64,000 nucleotides of DNA from Megaustenia siamemsis. Its lineage: Eukaryota > Mollusca > Gastropoda > Stylommatophora > Ariophantidae. This document shows, piece after piece, positions 63,306-64,000 of the stretch (positions are counted from its first letter, which is position 1; every line of letters begins with the position of its first letter). The notes beneath the pieces were generated by a model that saw nothing but the letters and a program-made list of their open reading frames with translations, had not been told where the DNA came from and made no database searches. Location: contig JAVIAB010000049.1 in NCBI GenBank assembly GCA_032433765.1, forward strand, positions 24,486,147 to 24,550,146, written 5' to 3'. Both the position numbers and the translations under genes were made by a program.

Positions 63306-63369
63306 GTGACCTTCTGTTGGAGCCGACTTCACTCAGTCTGACTCTCTCGAAAACACTACGCGAGATGTC

Positions 63370-64000
63370 CCGTCACTATCAGCAACTGGTCTTGGCTGAT
63401 GAGTTTCACAACTCCAACTGTTTGTGTCTATATTGGTGACACAAGTTCATTGAGCATTACTATGCAAGAGCTCACTTGTTCCCTATCACATAACTTGTCC
63501 TTCACTGATGAGTTTCACAACTACATCTACTTGTGGCTATATTGGTGACACAAGTTCATTGAGCATTACTATGCAAGAGCTCACTTGTTCCCTATCACAT
63601 AACTTGTCCTTCACTGATGAGTTTCACAATTACATCTGTTTGTGTCTATATTGGTGACACAAGTTCATTGAGCATTACTACGTGAGAGCTCAATTGCTCC
63701 CTATCACATAACTTGTGCTTCACTGATGAGTTTCACAATTACATCTGTTTGTGTCTATATTGGTGACACAAGTTCATTGAGCATTACTACGCGAGAGCTC
63801 ACTTGCTCTCTATCACATAACTTGTCCTTCAATGACGAGTTCACAACTACATCTGTTTGTGTCTATATTTGTGACACAAGTTCACTGAGAATTACTATGC
63901 AAGAGCTAACTCGCTCCCTATTACATAACTTGTCCTTCACTGATGAGTTCACAATTACATCTGTTTGTGTCTATATTGGTGACACACAGTCACTGAGAAT
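63370..64000. repeat. ~109-bp tandem array running off the window
   Basis: At least five units with TCACTGATGAGTTTCACAAC, TATATTGGTGACACAAGTTC and CAAGAGCTCACTTG. Copies begin near 63390, 63494, 63603 and 63712. Its full length is unknown. Confidence 0.92.

Noticed and set aside
62689..63309. 206-residue repeat ORF as a secreted or structural repeat protein
   Set aside because: It is exactly the 81-bp tandem unit translated. There is no start context, no signal peptide, no flanking exon, and the array begins and ends out of relation to the ORF.

Overview
This is a eukaryotic, animal, AT-rich window made almost entirely of introns and repeats. The only host genes I can support are two motile-cilia genes arranged head to head. 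CCDC39 runs on the minus strand: exons 1-7 lie between 26033 and 979, and the gene continues past the left edge. EFHC2 runs on the plus strand: exons 1-8 lie between 39539 and 60678, and the gene continues past the right edge. All fifteen exon boundaries keep frame and use GT-AG sites. Together they give 313 residues of CCDC39 and 470 residues of EFHC2. Both proteins belong to the axoneme, and both start regions carry RFX X-box-like sites. A marine lophotrochozoan, perhaps a gastropod mollusc, fits the repeat families and the intron load, but that is an inference.

The 13.5 kb between the two start codons, and every intron, are filled with non-LTR retrotransposons, tRNA-derived SINEs, foldback elements and minisatellites. 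I label the LINE families A to L for this window only. LINE-A has one apparently complete copy (4683-7904) with an intact 1048-residue endonuclease/reverse transcriptase ORF and a 12-bp target-site duplication. LINE-B, C and D end in GAT/ATG-type repeats. LINE-E ends in a hairpin plus a GATA tail. LINE-F, G, H and L are known here only from 3' pieces. LINE-I and LINE-J carry an RNase H domain, and LINE-J also retains pieces of endonuclease and RT.

Layout: 1-26 kb is CCDC39 with LINE-A/B/C/D/E insertions in its introns. 26-39.5 kb is the intergenic region, holding a 4.3-kb decayed LINE-J, a LINE-B, and several SINEs. 39.5-60.7 kb is EFHC2, with minisatellites of 16, 30, 31 and 16 bp units in its introns. 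62.6-64 kb is two satellite-like arrays running to the window edge.

The most interesting signal is a short RNA element. The first ~100 bp of LINE-A and of a ~320-bp SINE (SINE-1) are homologous. They share paired segments that differ by compensatory base changes around an unchanged A-rich linker. SINE-1 also shares its 3' hairpin and GATA tail with LINE-E. It looks like a chimeric parasite with a structured 5' RNA and a borrowed 3' recognition end. A 55-bp LINE-E insertion with an 11-bp duplication marks how little 3' sequence is enough to leave an insertion.
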